From: Cerasicoccus sp. TK19100
Lineage (GTDB): Bacteria > Verrucomicrobiota > Verrucomicrobiia > Opitutales > Cerasicoccaceae
Reading direction: 5' to 3'
Assembly: GCF_027257155.1 (NCBI RefSeq)
Contig: NZ_JAPWDU010000003.1
Span: 62,001-126,000 of the forward strand
Length of the DNA: 64,000 nucleotides
The notes beneath the pieces were generated by a model that was not told the DNA's origin, did not search any database, and saw only the letters and a list, made by a program, of their open reading frames with translations. Position numbers and translations under genes: made by a program. Of the stretch, positions 8,502 through 18,387 are shown one piece after another. The stretch's first letter is position 1, and the number at the start of each line of letters is the position of its first letter.

Positions 8502-11500
8502 AATTCCTCTTTGCTTAACCAACGGAAAGCAATGATACGGTACTCCCGTCCGAATGTTTGATTTTCGACGCTATTCAAATTTGCCACGCCCTCTTCATTC
8601 CAGGGTGGGGTGGTTGCGGCATCTGCAAGCGGATCCACGTATTGTGGCAGTCGCTGCACGATCGCCTCACACCATGCTTGGGCTACGACCTCCCCAGTTA
8701 ATGGATCAGTCGCGCCACCATAGGAACGAATAGTGAAAGTATCTCCTCTCACGGTAAGAAAGGCACCAAAAGCGGAAAGCAAATCTGCCTGAGTCAAGAA
8801 ACCGGCGACGCCTGTATCAACCGGAACCTTCGCATGGTCATTGGTTATGTAGCCAAGCATCTCATCTTCCAAAATAGTCGGGCTTTCGGTATTTACTTCG
8901 GCATTGTTGATGGCTGTTTGCAACGCCCCCGCTTTCGCTATTTCCGGATCGTTGCTGACTGACCGATTCACAAACTCGGACATTGAAAGAAAAGGTCCAC
9001 GCAACTTTACCTGCTCAACGATTTCTTGGGCCAGACGTTCAATCGCCGCTTGTGATAATGTAGAGTAACCGGACCATTTATTATCCGGATCGCCCAGAGG
9101 TGTGGAAAAACGGCTAAATCGGTATTCTTCAGTTTCATCCCCAGCAACCAGTGCACCGTTCTCATTCAGTCTGGTAAGACTGCCACTGCCAATACTGGAC
9201 AAGACGGACTTCCATGCCTCCTCAGAAGTCGAGTTGACATTGAACAGGCCCTCCACCCCTAAGTATGCCGCGCTCTCCCGGTGAGCGTTTTCTCGAATTT
9301 TGTCATCCTCGTCGATCAATGCATTCTGAAAACCTTCGCTTGAATCTCCGATGAATTTGATTCGAGCATTCGGCAGCGAGAAAGTTTCGGTATTTGAAAA
9401 ATCTTCCAACACCGTTTGGATCGAACGCTCAGACCCATTGAAGATAGCGGCGTTCTGCGGGGTTATGGATGAAAAATAGTAGCCATCCCAAAGGGCATCA
9501 TTCGTCAGCCAAGCGATATCGATGCTAGCCCGATCCGGTTCTTCTATGACATCAGGCGCGACCCATGGCGGGGCAAAGGAATTGCCAATAGCGTGCGAAG
9601 ATTCGTAACCATAAATCGCAATGTCTACATGCTGCAATTGCCCCAGGGACAGCAGAGGCGCTTTCGGTATGTCGGTGCCAGCAACGAAACTGCGGGAGTC
9701 CGAAGCAAATTCTCGCGTAGGGCCCCAATAGGCCCGGTTGGTATCACCATCGAAATGCACCGCAAAGTATAAATCACTCACCGGAGCGCGGACCGCGGCA
9801 AACGGTGGATTGATGACTCCGTAATCACCCGATGACGCCGACTGCTTATTGGTTTGGAAAGCGTTCATCGAAGATAAGCCAAACATTGGATACGGCCGTA
9901 ATGTGTCATCTTCCGTTTTCAGTCGCAGATCAATCTGGCCCAGCGATTGTTTCTCATCAGCTAGTTGTTGAAAAACTATGTATTCGCCGAGTTCAGGACG
10001 TCTGCCGATATTGCCCATCAAATCTGAATCACCAAAGTTGATGTCAGCCCTGAGTGATGTGTAATGCTGAACGGCTTCCGCGTCCTGATAAATTTGATCG
10101 CGCTTATCGTATTCGCCATTGGAGACGAGATAAGCATCAATCACCATCTGGTTCTTCGCGAATGCTTTGTCCAGACGGCTCACCCAGATAACTCTCTCAC
10201 TCGGCAAGACTTTTTCAAAGTTAACTGCAATTTGATCACTTGCCCGACAAAAGATCATGCCGGTTTCCGCTGAGTCTTCGTCGTCTCCGTATTTATGCCC
10301 GTAGTAGGTGCCGTCGCCCGATCCAGGAACGGGTTCCGGGTCTAATTTATCCAGGAAGAATCCGCCATCCGGGACCCACCCTTCCACTGCGTCGATAGGC
10401 ACATTTTGAACATAAGGTGCCGGCTGTGTATTTCCAGGGGAGTAAATTTTCACCTCTCCAGGTGCCAAGGTAATACCTTCGGGATCACCGATCGTGATGA
10501 TGCCGAAATTACGGTTAGGAATCGCGTCCTTACCCAGTGCCGAGAAGCCAACGATCTCCTCCAAGCTCAACGTATTTGAAACCTGGCCATTCAATTCCCA
10601 CTGCAACGAGTTAACCAAGGCAGGCACCTTTACGGTGATTCCCTGAAACCACAGATTCGTGCTGTAGGGATTATACAACGTAATGATTGGGTCTACGATC
10701 AGACGCAGTTGATATATACCTGACTCGCCTTTGTATTCCGCCGGCTCAATAATTTTACTGGTGTCGGCGACGGGCTCCGCGTTCAGGCTAAGCAACAATT
10801 GAACACGCGCCACGACAGGCGCGACCTTTAACGTTCGCGGACGAATGAGTGGGTCGGACCCACTGAAACCTTTGTTATAACGGTTCTGACCATTGTCATA
10901 CAGATTACTGATGCTCTTACCATTCTTGTTTTCTAATGGGACGGGTAAGGCATGCCTCGCCTCCAATCTGGGTGCCGTAGTCGTGTTATCCAACTCGCGG
11001 TAAAGGCGGTAATAATCGCGCAGTAAATGCCAAGTAGGGCCTTTGTAGTGACCGTTGGTGACATCATCATTGCTAGGCAAATTCCATAAATGCTTTACCG
11101 GCAATCCATCTGGATTGTTCGTCGTGTATAAGCTCAATGGGCCACCTTCGCCAAAAGCAAAGTCCGCGTGCGCATCAAATGTCTCTTGGTCCATTTCAAA
11201 TGCCAAGCTGAGATCCTGCTTCAAACCACCATCCCTAACATTCGTTAAGAGACCAACTGAGTTTAACGACAAATCATGGTAATGCTTACCGAATGCGGTG
11301 CTTAGCGCAATGACGCCCGTTTCCGTGTCAGCGGTTAATCCAACTTCCGCCCCAAAGACGATATCGCCCAGCTGAGAGTTATGCGAGTCGAAGTATTCAG
11401 CAAATGCTCCTTGTGAGTCCGCGTCACGCCCGATGGAATTGATTCCCCATTGGGATGGCGCGGCCAAGTCGAAAGACTGTTGCAGCAAGTCCGCATATGC

Positions 11501-12103
11501 CGATGTGGGCTCGACCAAATTATACCGCGCCTTCACACTCTCGTCCCCAATCCAATAGGCGAAGCGCCCAGTACGTATTTCCTCCAAGCCCGCGTAGACC
11601 ATCTCTGTATCCGTCGCTCCTGCGCCCAGAGTTCCTTCGGCGACCATTGGCACCCAATCGTCTGAACGAACAAAACTCCTAGGCAACGTCAGCTCGGTCA
11701 CATCGAAATCCTCCGGCACCGACACCAGCCATCGTCGAAATAGCGACTCCTTGTCCAAAGGTTGCGCCGGGGCAGTGATGCTCGCCGAATCAGAATCCCA
11801 AACCCCAATCCAATTTGGCTGCGCCGGCGATCCACCAAAGCTTTCTTCAAGAATAGAAGCCGTTGCCGTAACTCTTTGGTCTGGACCGGTGTGCTTCTGC
11901 AATTCGCCTAAGGCAATCAATAAGCCAAACTGAGCATTCTCACGGGCCGTCAACAAATCCTTCTCCAGTCGAGTCCCTGCCATATCCACTCGAACAGTGA
12001 GTACCATCGACAGCAGCAAAAGTACAATGAACCCCATCAACATAAGCGCCAGCACGAGTGCGAAGCCTCTGCTCTGATTTGATTGTTGGGGTTTAGTTTC
12101 CAT
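8498..12103 (-). CDS. Giant prepilin-like protein, Verru_Chthon cassette protein A-like
   Basis: 1201 residues. The N-terminus has a short polar leader, then RGFALVLALMLMGFIVLLLL, a type IV prepilin-like cleavage site (G before F) and hydrophobic helix. The Glu at +5 of ordinary pilins is absent, as in GspK- and PilX-type minor pseudopilins. The rest is a very long exported, mostly beta-like region. The C-terminus (DTFTIRSYGGATDPLTGEV, then AQAWCEAIVQRLPQYVD) recalls the large A protein of the Verru_Chthon cassettes. It probably sits in or outside the inner membrane as part of a pseudopilus-like assembly. The other usual cassette members and a prepilin peptidase are not in this window. Its position beside GH42, sulfatases and GH78 suggests a part in glycan handling, which is inference. 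Confidence 0.72.
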   Translation of the reverse strand: METKPQQSNQSRGFALVLALMLMGFIVLLLLSMVLTVRVDMAGTRLEKDLLTARENAQFGLLIALGELQKHTGPDQRVTATASILEESFGGSPAQPNWIGVWDSDSASITAPAQPLDKESLFRRWLVSVPEDFDVTELTLPRSFVRSDDWVPMVAEGTLGAGATDTEMVYAGLEEIRTGRFAYWIGDESVKARYNLVEPTSAYADLLQQSFDLAAPSQWGINSIGRDADSQGAFAEYFDSHNSQLGDIVFGAEVGLTADTETGVIALSTAFGKHYHDLSLNSVGLLTNVRDGGLKQDLSLAFEMDQETFDAHADFAFGEGGPLSLYTTNNPDGLPVKHLWNLPSNDDVTNGHYKGPTWHLLRDYYRLYRELDNTTTAPRLEARHALPVPLENKNGKSISNLYDNGQNRYNKGFSGSDPLIRPRTLKVAPVVARVQLLLSLNAEPVADTSKIIEPAEYKGESGIYQLRLIVDPIITLYNPYSTNLWFQGITVKVPALVNSLQWELNGQVSNTLSLEEIVGFSALGKDAIPNRNFGIITIGDPEGITLAPGEVKIYSPGNTQPAPYVQNVPIDAVEGWVPDGGFFLDKLDPEPVPGSGDGTYYGHKYGDDEDSAETGMIFCRASDQIAVNFEKVLPSERVIWVSRLDKAFAKNQMVIDAYLVSNGEYDKRDQIYQDAEAVQHYTSLRADINFGDSDLMGNIGRRPELGEYIVFQQLADEKQSLGQIDLRLKTEDDTLRPYPMFGLSSMNAFQTNKQSASSGDYGVINPPFAAVRAPVSDLYFAVHFDGDTNRAYWGPTREFASDSRSFVAGTDIPKAPLLSLGQLQHVDIAIYGYESSHAIGNSFAPPWVAPDVIEEPDRASIDIAWLTNDALWDGYYFSSITPQNAAIFNGSERSIQTVLEDFSNTETFSLPNARIKFIGDSSEGFQNALIDEDDKIRENAHRESAAYLGVEGLFNVNSTSEEAWKSVLSSIGSGSLTRLNENGALVAGDETEEYRFSRFSTPLGDPDNKWSGYSTLSQAAIERLAQEIVEQVKLRGPFLSMSEFVNRSVSNDPEIAKAGALQTAINNAEVNTESPTILEDEMLGYITNDHAKVPVDTGVAGFLTQADLLSAFGAFLTVRGDTFTIRSYGGATDPLTGEVVAQAWCEAIVQRLPQYVDPLADAATTPPWNEEGVANLNSVENQTFGREYRIIAFRWLSKEEL

Positions 12104-12422
12104 AGAAGATTTTGTTTAGAAACCCTGCAGTTCAAATATATGGGCAGGACCGTAAACGAACTTCCAAGCTAGAGAATTTCAGCATTACGCTCAATCAGTT
12201 CTCCCATTCAAGCAATCGAACAAAGTCGGTTATTAACATTTGCGCGCAAGAAAACGGCTCCCGGCCCATCAATAACTCCAGGATGCGTGGAATATACCGG
12301 CACTTGATTCGCCAAAAAGCATACGACTTGAACAATTCAAAAGGTTGAATGAGCGACAAGGCCCCCCTCACACCCATTTACATTGCCGCAGAGGATCCGC
12401 TTTGACTTGAGTGATCGTCATC
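12104..12422. other. Divergent intergenic region between the prepilin-like gene and the GH78 gene
   Basis: About 320 bases that must hold promoters for both directions. It contains the operator candidate at 12336-12349 and an overlapping TTGAACAATTCAA palindrome at 12328-12340. No convincing small gene is seen; the short reading frames here lack family features. Confidence 0.5.
12336..12349. promoter_or_regulatory. Operator candidate, site 2
   Basis: TTCAAAAGGTTGAA has the same TTCAA and TTGAA arms and the same 4-base spacing as site 1. It lies 73 bases before the chosen GH78 start and between two divergent genes, so it could control either or both. Confidence 0.45.
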
Positions 12423-14591
12423 ATGGCAAATGAGCGCACGATCGAACCACTCCCCCAAGAGCAATGCAGTCAGTGGCTTTGGGCAACCGAAGAATACCCC
12501 AATCAAACCCTACTCGTTCGTTGTCTAGTCGACCTGGATAAAGCGGATGATATTCGGATAAACATCTCATCATGTACACGCTACATCCTGTGGATCGGCA
12601 GCAAATACATCGGCCAAGGCCCGTGCCCAGCGCCGTGGCCAGAGTGCGCGGTAGATACCTATAAAGTTCCGCAAGGCGAGATCCGGCATGGCATTCTTCC
12701 CATTTCATTCATCGTTCACTGGTATGGTGTTTCCACCGTAAGCCACCCACTTGGGAAGCCTGGCTGGATGATAAATCTCGATGTCCTAAGCAACGGCTCC
12801 TGGCGCAAAGTTGAGGTAAAGCCCGAGTTCTTCCGGGTATATCAACAAGGCGGATGGATCGCGCAAGCAGCGCGCCGCAGTTGGGCAACCGGATGGATGG
12901 AAAACTTTGACGCCAATCAACACCCGCACGGCTGGCATAAGCCAGAATTCGATGATTCAGATTGGGATATTCCAGCCGTCGTGAATCGAGATGAGATTAA
13001 TCACTTTCCGCGCCCGACGCCCTATTTGAAAGAATGGATGCAATCGCCTGGTAAGCTGGTTATCGCTGCGAGAACATCAGCAGATACGTCGATTGGCCAC
13101 GAGGGCGCGGGACTCACCAAACTATTGGATGAAGAGCCATGGGATCCGCTTTCAGAACAAGAGCTAGGGGCGCTCGCTAACCAATGGCAGTCAAAGAACA
13201 CGATTTCAGTCGAAGGTGGTGAACGCGGGCTTGCCCTTTGCTTCGACTTAGGCGCGGCATGCTCAGGCCATCCGGAGTTCCAGTTGGAATGCTCAGACGG
13301 TGTGGTGGATTGCTATGGGGCTGAATCACTGCGCGACGGTCGCCCGTGGGCATTTAAAGGAAACGCAGAGTATGCCAATCGCTGGTTTGGTGCACCCAAT
13401 GCAGACGCATTTCGCCCCATCAACTACAATGGCTTTCGCTACCTGCTTGTCGTCTTACGTCCCGGCTCATCGACAATGACCCTTCGCCATCTGGGCGTAT
13501 GGCGACGTCAGGCGGATTTGCCAGACTTACCGAAATTCTCAGGAGGCGACGACAATCAAAAACGATTATGGGAAATCAGCCTGCAAACACTTCGCATCTC
13601 CACCCAAGAGACTCTGGTCGATTGCCCAACGCGCGAACAAGGGCTCTACATTGGCGACGGAATTTGGAACGGATTGTGGCTGGCGAAACTATGGAATGAG
13701 CCAAGCTATCTCGCCTACACCTTGGAGGCCATTGCGAAGAGCCAACACAGCAATGGCTTATTCACATCGGCCATCTTTGCCAGCATGGACCCACCGCAGT
13801 ATCTGCTGGATTATTGCCTGGCCTTCATTTGGGGCATCGACATCTATCGAAACATCTCAGGTGATCACACACTGGTTAAGCGACTACTACCTGCGGTCGA
13901 AAAAGCCTTAAGCTGGTTCAATGAGCACACCAACGAACAGCAACTGATCAGCGTCGATCCCATCAGGATCGATCAAAAACCCGGCGGCGAATTTCAAGTC
14001 GTATTCCTCGACCACCCTGGGGTCGGCTGGCATCATTTTCCACATCCAGATATCGAGCGCGACAAGCTACAACTCGGTTTGCAGGCCTTTTGGATCATCG
14101 CCATCGACGCCTTTCAAAAATCATCCAACGCAGTGGCCTATAAGCCGACCACAAGCTTTAAGACGTTTGACATCGATCAACTCCGCCAGTCTTGCCGAGA
14201 GACATTCTTCGATGAGCAAAACCTCCACATCGCAGACTGCGTTAACACCAATGGCGATCGCCGCGGCCAAAGCGAATTATCCGCGGCATTGGCCATACTA
14301 TCCGGCATCGTCTCGCCCGAAGAAGGGCGTGTGATGCTGCAGCAAATGTTGGCTGAGCGCCATGATGGAACCATTAGCCCAAGCACGCCCTACTCCTGGA
14401 TTTACCTGTCTCAGGCCATGGAGCGCTGCGGCATGCAAAGTGAAATACTCCCGCTCGTAGCCAAAGATTGGGGAGCGATGACTCGCTATCCATGGACCAG
14501 CACTTGCTGGGAAACATTTGAATATCGGGAAGAGACCAGCCTCTGTCACCCCTGGTCCGCCCTACCCGCCTGGCTACTCAGTGAGCGATAG
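12423..14591 (+). CDS. Alpha-L-rhamnosidase-like protein, GH78 type
   Basis: About 722 residues. An N-terminal beta-sandwich region (WMENFDANQHPHGWHKPEFDDSDWD is cut here to its start, WMENFDANQHPHGW, and end, DDSDWD) precedes an alpha/alpha six-hairpin catalytic domain. DCPTREQGLYIGD keeps the Asp, Arg, Glu and Asp at the spacing of the catalytic region of bacterial GH78 enzymes (DxxxRExxxxxxD). It would release terminal alpha-L-rhamnose or a related sugar. No signal peptide is visible, so a cytoplasmic role is likely. ATG 12423 is preferred over an upstream GTG at 12411. It is the only plus-strand gene of the large cluster and converges with the sulfatase at 14606, only 14 bases away. Confidence 0.82.
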   Translation: MANERTIEPLPQEQCSQWLWATEEYPNQTLLVRCLVDLDKADDIRINISSCTRYILWIGSKYIGQGPCPAPWPECAVDTYKVPQGEIRHGILPISFIVHWYGVSTVSHPLGKPGWMINLDVLSNGSWRKVEVKPEFFRVYQQGGWIAQAARRSWATGWMENFDANQHPHGWHKPEFDDSDWDIPAVVNRDEINHFPRPTPYLKEWMQSPGKLVIAARTSADTSIGHEGAGLTKLLDEEPWDPLSEQELGALANQWQSKNTISVEGGERGLALCFDLGAACSGHPEFQLECSDGVVDCYGAESLRDGRPWAFKGNAEYANRWFGAPNADAFRPINYNGFRYLLVVLRPGSSTMTLRHLGVWRRQADLPDLPKFSGGDDNQKRLWEISLQTLRISTQETLVDCPTREQGLYIGDGIWNGLWLAKLWNEPSYLAYTLEAIAKSQHSNGLFTSAIFASMDPPQYLLDYCLAFIWGIDIYRNISGDHTLVKRLLPAVEKALSWFNEHTNEQQLISVDPIRIDQKPGGEFQVVFLDHPGVGWHHFPHPDIERDKLQLGLQAFWIIAIDAFQKSSNAVAYKPTTSFKTFDIDQLRQSCRETFFDEQNLHIADCVNTNGDRRGQSELSAALAILSGIVSPEEGRVMLQQMLAERHDGTISPSTPYSWIYLSQAMERCGMQSEILPLVAKDWGAMTRYPWTSTCWETFEYREETSLCHPWSALPAWLLSER

Positions 14592-14605
14592 TGAAACTCA
14601 CCAGA

Positions 14606-15979
14606 TCAACTTAGCGATATGTTTTCAGCGACCGTTTCGTCCACGCCAAACCCTCTAGCGACTCGCTCATTGCGGAAAAATGTAATCGCTTCCTGATATT
14701 GCGGTTCGCCGATACAATTCGTCATTTCGCCAGGATCCGATTTCAAATCAAAAAGCACTTCTGGCACATCCGGACCATACCACTGATACTTCAAGTGGTC
14801 GCGCTTAATCATCAAGTGCGTGCCCCAGTATTCGGCGCTTACCATGTTATCCCAGCTCGTGGCATCGCCATCCATCAGCGGGACCAAACTACGGCTATCC
14901 AGCCCTTCTGGAACGGGCAGATCACACATATCGCAAAGTGTCGCGAAGAGATCGCAGAGGCTGACATTCTCCGTTACGCGGCCGCCTCCTGCAAATCGCT
15001 TCGGCCACCGGATCACGAATGGCGTCCGCACACTGCCTTCAAAAAATTTGAATTTCTCCCACACACAATGCTCACCGAGCATTTCACCGTGGTCAGATAA
15101 ATAGACAATGATCCAGTCATCCAAATTTTGACCGGCGAACTCCAAGGCGCTAAAGATTTTTTGGAAATCATCGTCCATCGACTCAATCATCCCATAGTAG
15201 GCGGCCACCGCACGGCGGATGTCTCGCTCGCAAACATCTACTCCAGGAGTAAGGGTTTTTTGAGCCAATATTGGATGTTCAAAAATCTCCTGACCTGTGA
15301 AAGGTTGAACCCGATTCAAGTAGTATTCAAAACGTTCCTGATCGGTGAAGTAGGGATAATGCGGCCGGGCAAAACTAACCTTCAGCATTAAGGGCTCGTC
15401 TGGTGTCGCGTTATCGTATTCCGAATCGATGAAGTAACGTCGAATAAAATTGAGTGCTGCATTCAAGGTAAACTGGTCGTCATCCTGATGCGGCCCGCGC
15501 CCGACACCCGCTCGCGCCAGCTCTTTGGCATCGGTCCACTTTAAGGAATAATCAGAATGTTTCTTCGTTTTCACCAATCGCTCGGCGAATTCGTTATTGA
15601 GCTTCGTATCGCCAGCAATGCGGCATGTCCACCCCTGTAATTGATCGGGTCCACGATGATGCAGCTTACCGGCGCAAACCGCGTTGTAGCCATATTGGCT
15701 AAATCGACGCGCATAAGTCATGTGCCCCGGCTGCAAATCCTGATGAAAGCATTCGCAGCCCGTTGTGTGCGGATATTGGCCCGCCATGATACTTTGTCGA
15801 GCCGGCACACAGACCGGCGATGGCGTGTAGGCGTTGTCAAAAGTAACACCAGTGCTGGATAACCAATCAAGAGACGGAGTACGAATAACGGCATCACCAG
15901 CATAACCAGAGACATCTGCGCGATGCTCATCACTCATCAAGATTAGCACATTGGGACGCTGCTCTAAAGATTTCCGCAT
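14606..15979 (-). CDS. Sulfatase (S1 family, C-type)
   Basis: 457 residues. RPNVLILMSDEHRAD is the N-terminal metal site, and Cys57 in CVPARQS is the formylglycine precursor. YLSDHGEMLGEH gives the later metal and substrate residues. No signal peptide is present, so it is predicted cytoplasmic. It differs clearly from the sulfatase at 3298 outside the motifs, so the two likely attack different sulfate positions. It lies 112 bases downstream of the LacI-family gene in the same direction, with an operator candidate in that gap, so it may be both co-transcribed with and controlled by the regulator. Confidence 0.9.
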   Translation of the reverse strand: MRKSLEQRPNVLILMSDEHRADVSGYAGDAVIRTPSLDWLSSTGVTFDNAYTPSPVCVPARQSIMAGQYPHTTGCECFHQDLQPGHMTYARRFSQYGYNAVCAGKLHHRGPDQLQGWTCRIAGDTKLNNEFAERLVKTKKHSDYSLKWTDAKELARAGVGRGPHQDDDQFTLNAALNFIRRYFIDSEYDNATPDEPLMLKVSFARPHYPYFTDQERFEYYLNRVQPFTGQEIFEHPILAQKTLTPGVDVCERDIRRAVAAYYGMIESMDDDFQKIFSALEFAGQNLDDWIIVYLSDHGEMLGEHCVWEKFKFFEGSVRTPFVIRWPKRFAGGGRVTENVSLCDLFATLCDMCDLPVPEGLDSRSLVPLMDGDATSWDNMVSAEYWGTHLMIKRDHLKYQWYGPDVPEVLFDLKSDPGEMTNCIGEPQYQEAITFFRNERVARGFGVDETVAENISLS

Positions 15980-16032
15980 GGTATGCGACTGACTTCAACC
16001 ATCATTCCGCGGCATCGCAAACCGCCAGCGCA

Positions 16033-16046
16033 TTCAATCATTTGAA
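16033..16046. promoter_or_regulatory. Operator candidate, site 3
   Basis: TTCAATCATTTGAA matches site 1 except for one central base. It lies 54 bases before the sulfatase start at 15979, in the gap after the LacI-family gene. Confidence 0.5.
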
Positions 16047-16091
16047 CGACGAGCTTGTGGCCAACTTTGGCACCAACACTAAGGGTATGCC

Positions 16092-17132
16092 CTACGTCAA
16101 AGCCCGCACATTCCGGTTGTTAACCTTGACCGTATTACCTTCGCGCCAAGTGCCTTCAATCACTTGCGTCATCGGATCTTCGGGGCAACCATGCTGTCGG
16201 TTCATCATCTCCATGTGCAACAGGCTGATCGCTTGTGCGCCTGCAATCTCCGACTTCATTTGAATCCCGGAAACCTCACCAGCGCCTTCCAAGCAAAGAC
16301 AGCTGTAGCCAACCTCATCCGGAACTTTAATACCGGCATCCAGCATGAACTGATAAGGAGCTAATTCGTTGCTGATGACAACGTCCGGTTGATTATCCAC
16401 CAACCATTCCAGAAAAGACTTCCTATCCATCTGGTCTGGAATAAAAACCGGAAGCTTCGCCATGCTACGTGGGAATTCAAATTGCTTGGCCAAATACGAT
16501 GCAAGCCAGCGACAACGGTGGAGTTTATTCTCTTTTTCAGACACCGCTAAACCAATGCGCCGGTAACCCATAGTCCGAAGAAAATAGACGGTGAGCTGCA
16601 TTGCCTCGTAATGATTGTGCGTGACCGTATTCACGATTGGCCAATGTAGCGTTCTGCCGACTTGAACAACCGAGAACTTTGAAAAATCAAACTCCATTTC
16701 GTGAACATCCGGTGGCAGCGGCATCAGTAATATGCCCTTGATACCCCGATTGTAGAGAATTGATGCGGTTCTAGCTTCGCCGCCGTGCTCAGATATCCAG
16801 AACTCCTCAAGTTTGTAGCCAAGCTTTTCGCTCATCCGTTGTGCGCCAGCCCAATAGTTGGCGATCGTTGGATTCTTTTTCCAGGCATCCTTCGTATCCC
16901 AATTCGTTAACACCGCAATTGTCGCATTGCGCGAACTTTGCTCATCAACGCGTCGATAAGAGGACAGCGATGACAACCAGGGGTCTGGCGCATACCCGAG
17001 CTCCTCTGCCAATTTTTTAACGCGCTCAATCGTCTCTTTGGGCAGTCGTGGATCATTCCTTAAAGCGAGCGAAACCGTGGAAATCGACACTCCAGCTTTC
17101 TTGCCGATATCCTTAAAAGTTACTCGCTTCAT
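16092..17132 (-). CDS. LacI-family transcriptional regulator
   Basis: 346 residues. The N-terminus (VTFKDIGKKAGVSISTVSLALR) is the LacI helix-turn-helix, followed by a periplasmic-binding-protein-like sugar-sensing domain (IAVLTNWDTKD to the end). The segment after the DNA-binding domain reads GYAPDPWLSSLSSYRR and lacks the usual hinge helix (N-x-A-A-R-x-L) that inserts into a central CG step of classical operators. This agrees with the CG-free centre of the palindromes found in the cluster. It is the only regulator in the 1-29 kb region, so it probably senses a released sugar and controls these genes. No clear operator is visible in the 59 bases before its own start. Confidence 0.92.
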   Translation of the reverse strand: MKRVTFKDIGKKAGVSISTVSLALRNDPRLPKETIERVKKLAEELGYAPDPWLSSLSSYRRVDEQSSRNATIAVLTNWDTKDAWKKNPTIANYWAGAQRMSEKLGYKLEEFWISEHGGEARTASILYNRGIKGILLMPLPPDVHEMEFDFSKFSVVQVGRTLHWPIVNTVTHNHYEAMQLTVYFLRTMGYRRIGLAVSEKENKLHRCRWLASYLAKQFEFPRSMAKLPVFIPDQMDRKSFLEWLVDNQPDVVISNELAPYQFMLDAGIKVPDEVGYSCLCLEGAGEVSGIQMKSEIAGAQAISLLHMEMMNRQHGCPEDPMTQVIEGTWREGNTVKVNNRNVRALT

Positions 17133-17191
17133 GAGCCACTAGATTAAGTTATTGAGCCCTTTACTCAAGAAAGATTCACCAAGTGGAAAGA

Positions 17192-18280
17192 TCAATCGAC
17201 GCTCAAAGCATCGCGATCCGGCAATGCCGGATATACTGGCGTTTCACCATCTTGATACCAAAAAGCAACGGACGAAATATCATCGCTTAAACAGCGATAA
17301 CGGGCGCGCTGATTCTCCCACCCCAAAGCCTGGATCGTGACACGAATGCGATTACGGAAACGAATTGGGTCGGTGATGTGCCAACGGTAGAGCCCAAAAC
17401 GTTGCTGCGACTGATAGAGCCCGTCCGGACTCCACACATGGGGCATACCAGCATAGGCCGTAGTGAACGGCACGTAGCACTTTAGTTTCTGGTTCTCGAA
17501 ATTATATGAGCCGAGGAAATAATCTTCGGTGCCAGTCCCACAAATCGTCGGGTATGCGTCGTCATCATCCAGGTAGAATTTCACTTCTCCCTCGCCCCAC
17601 CAGCCGTTGGTATTGGACCCCCAGCCGATCACCGTTCCTACGTAATGCCCCCGTCCATGCACGCCATCGAGGATAGTATGTGTCTCCATGCGCGGCAGCG
17701 GATTCACCCTGCGAAACTGGGCATGCAGATAGGCAGCATCTGACGCGACTTCGGCCAGAGCATAGTTGATTTGATAGAACAATACGCGATCTTCGTCGTC
17801 CAGGTTTTCAATCGTCATCCGCAAACGACGCTTGAATGGCATCGTCCAAAAGCAATTCATCGCAGACCCGGGATTAACACATACCGGTTGCGAGCTTACT
17901 TGAGCAAAACGATCCACGGCACCAAACGGCGATGCAAAGAAATCTCCGAGGGGGCACTCAATGGCGGGGTTGGGGCAATCATCGTAATACACCCGCAAGA
18001 TCAGCATACGCCATGGCCCAGTGGGCGTCATCCAGATTTGTTGAATCGCGCCCGGGCCTTCAACGTCCGCAAGCACGACAGTGCTACCAGCGGGCAGCGG
18101 AACATTCGGGCGACATTTCCAGCCCTTACCCAAATGAGCGGACCACTGCTGCGGCTCAGACATACCGCCTTTGCCGGGCTCCCCAGTGGGATTTTCCGGG
18201 GTAATTGAGCGACTGAGCGCATCTGAAAGGGTTGGCAGGGTCGCCAAGTTGTTACTCAAACCATTAAAAGGTAAATTCAT
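17192..18280 (-). CDS. GH172 (DUF2961) family protein
   Basis: About 362 residues. The core (LADVEGPGAIQQIWMTPTG, LRVYYDDCPNPAIECPLGDF, and GTGEDYFLGSY) is typical of DUF2961, now GH172, whose known members act on fructofuranose- or arabinofuranose-containing substrates. GVHGRGHYVGTVIGWGSN and GEGEVKFYLDDD fit the second jelly-roll half of the family. The ATG at 18280 is chosen because the family starts near MNLPFNGLSNNL; the frame extends upstream to 18370 but that part is not conserved-looking. No signal peptide is present. Two operator candidates lie just upstream. Specificity cannot be read from the sequence. Confidence 0.85.
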   Translation of the reverse strand: MNLPFNGLSNNLATLPTLSDALSRSITPENPTGEPGKGGMSEPQQWSAHLGKGWKCRPNVPLPAGSTVVLADVEGPGAIQQIWMTPTGPWRMLILRVYYDDCPNPAIECPLGDFFASPFGAVDRFAQVSSQPVCVNPGSAMNCFWTMPFKRRLRMTIENLDDEDRVLFYQINYALAEVASDAAYLHAQFRRVNPLPRMETHTILDGVHGRGHYVGTVIGWGSNTNGWWGEGEVKFYLDDDDAYPTICGTGTEDYFLGSYNFENQKLKCYVPFTTAYAGMPHVWSPDGLYQSQQRFGLYRWHITDPIRFRNRIRVTIQALGWENQRARYRCLSDDISSVAFWYQDGETPVYPALPDRDALSVD

Positions 18281-18312
18281 CGCTTCAATCAGTTGGTATT
18301 TAAACTGTCGTG

Positions 18313-18334
18313 TGTATTCAAACAGATGAATACA
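18313..18334. promoter_or_regulatory. Operator candidate, site 4
   Basis: TGTATTCA and TGAATACA form perfect 8-base arms around 6 bases. The core TTCAAACAGATGAA has one mismatch to the TTCAA-N4-TTGAA form. It is 33 bases before the GH172 start at 18280. Confidence 0.42.
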
Positions 18335-18387
18335 GGGTTGCCGCTGAGCTAATCCCGCAAGATTAACCACATCAACGGCAACCCTTA

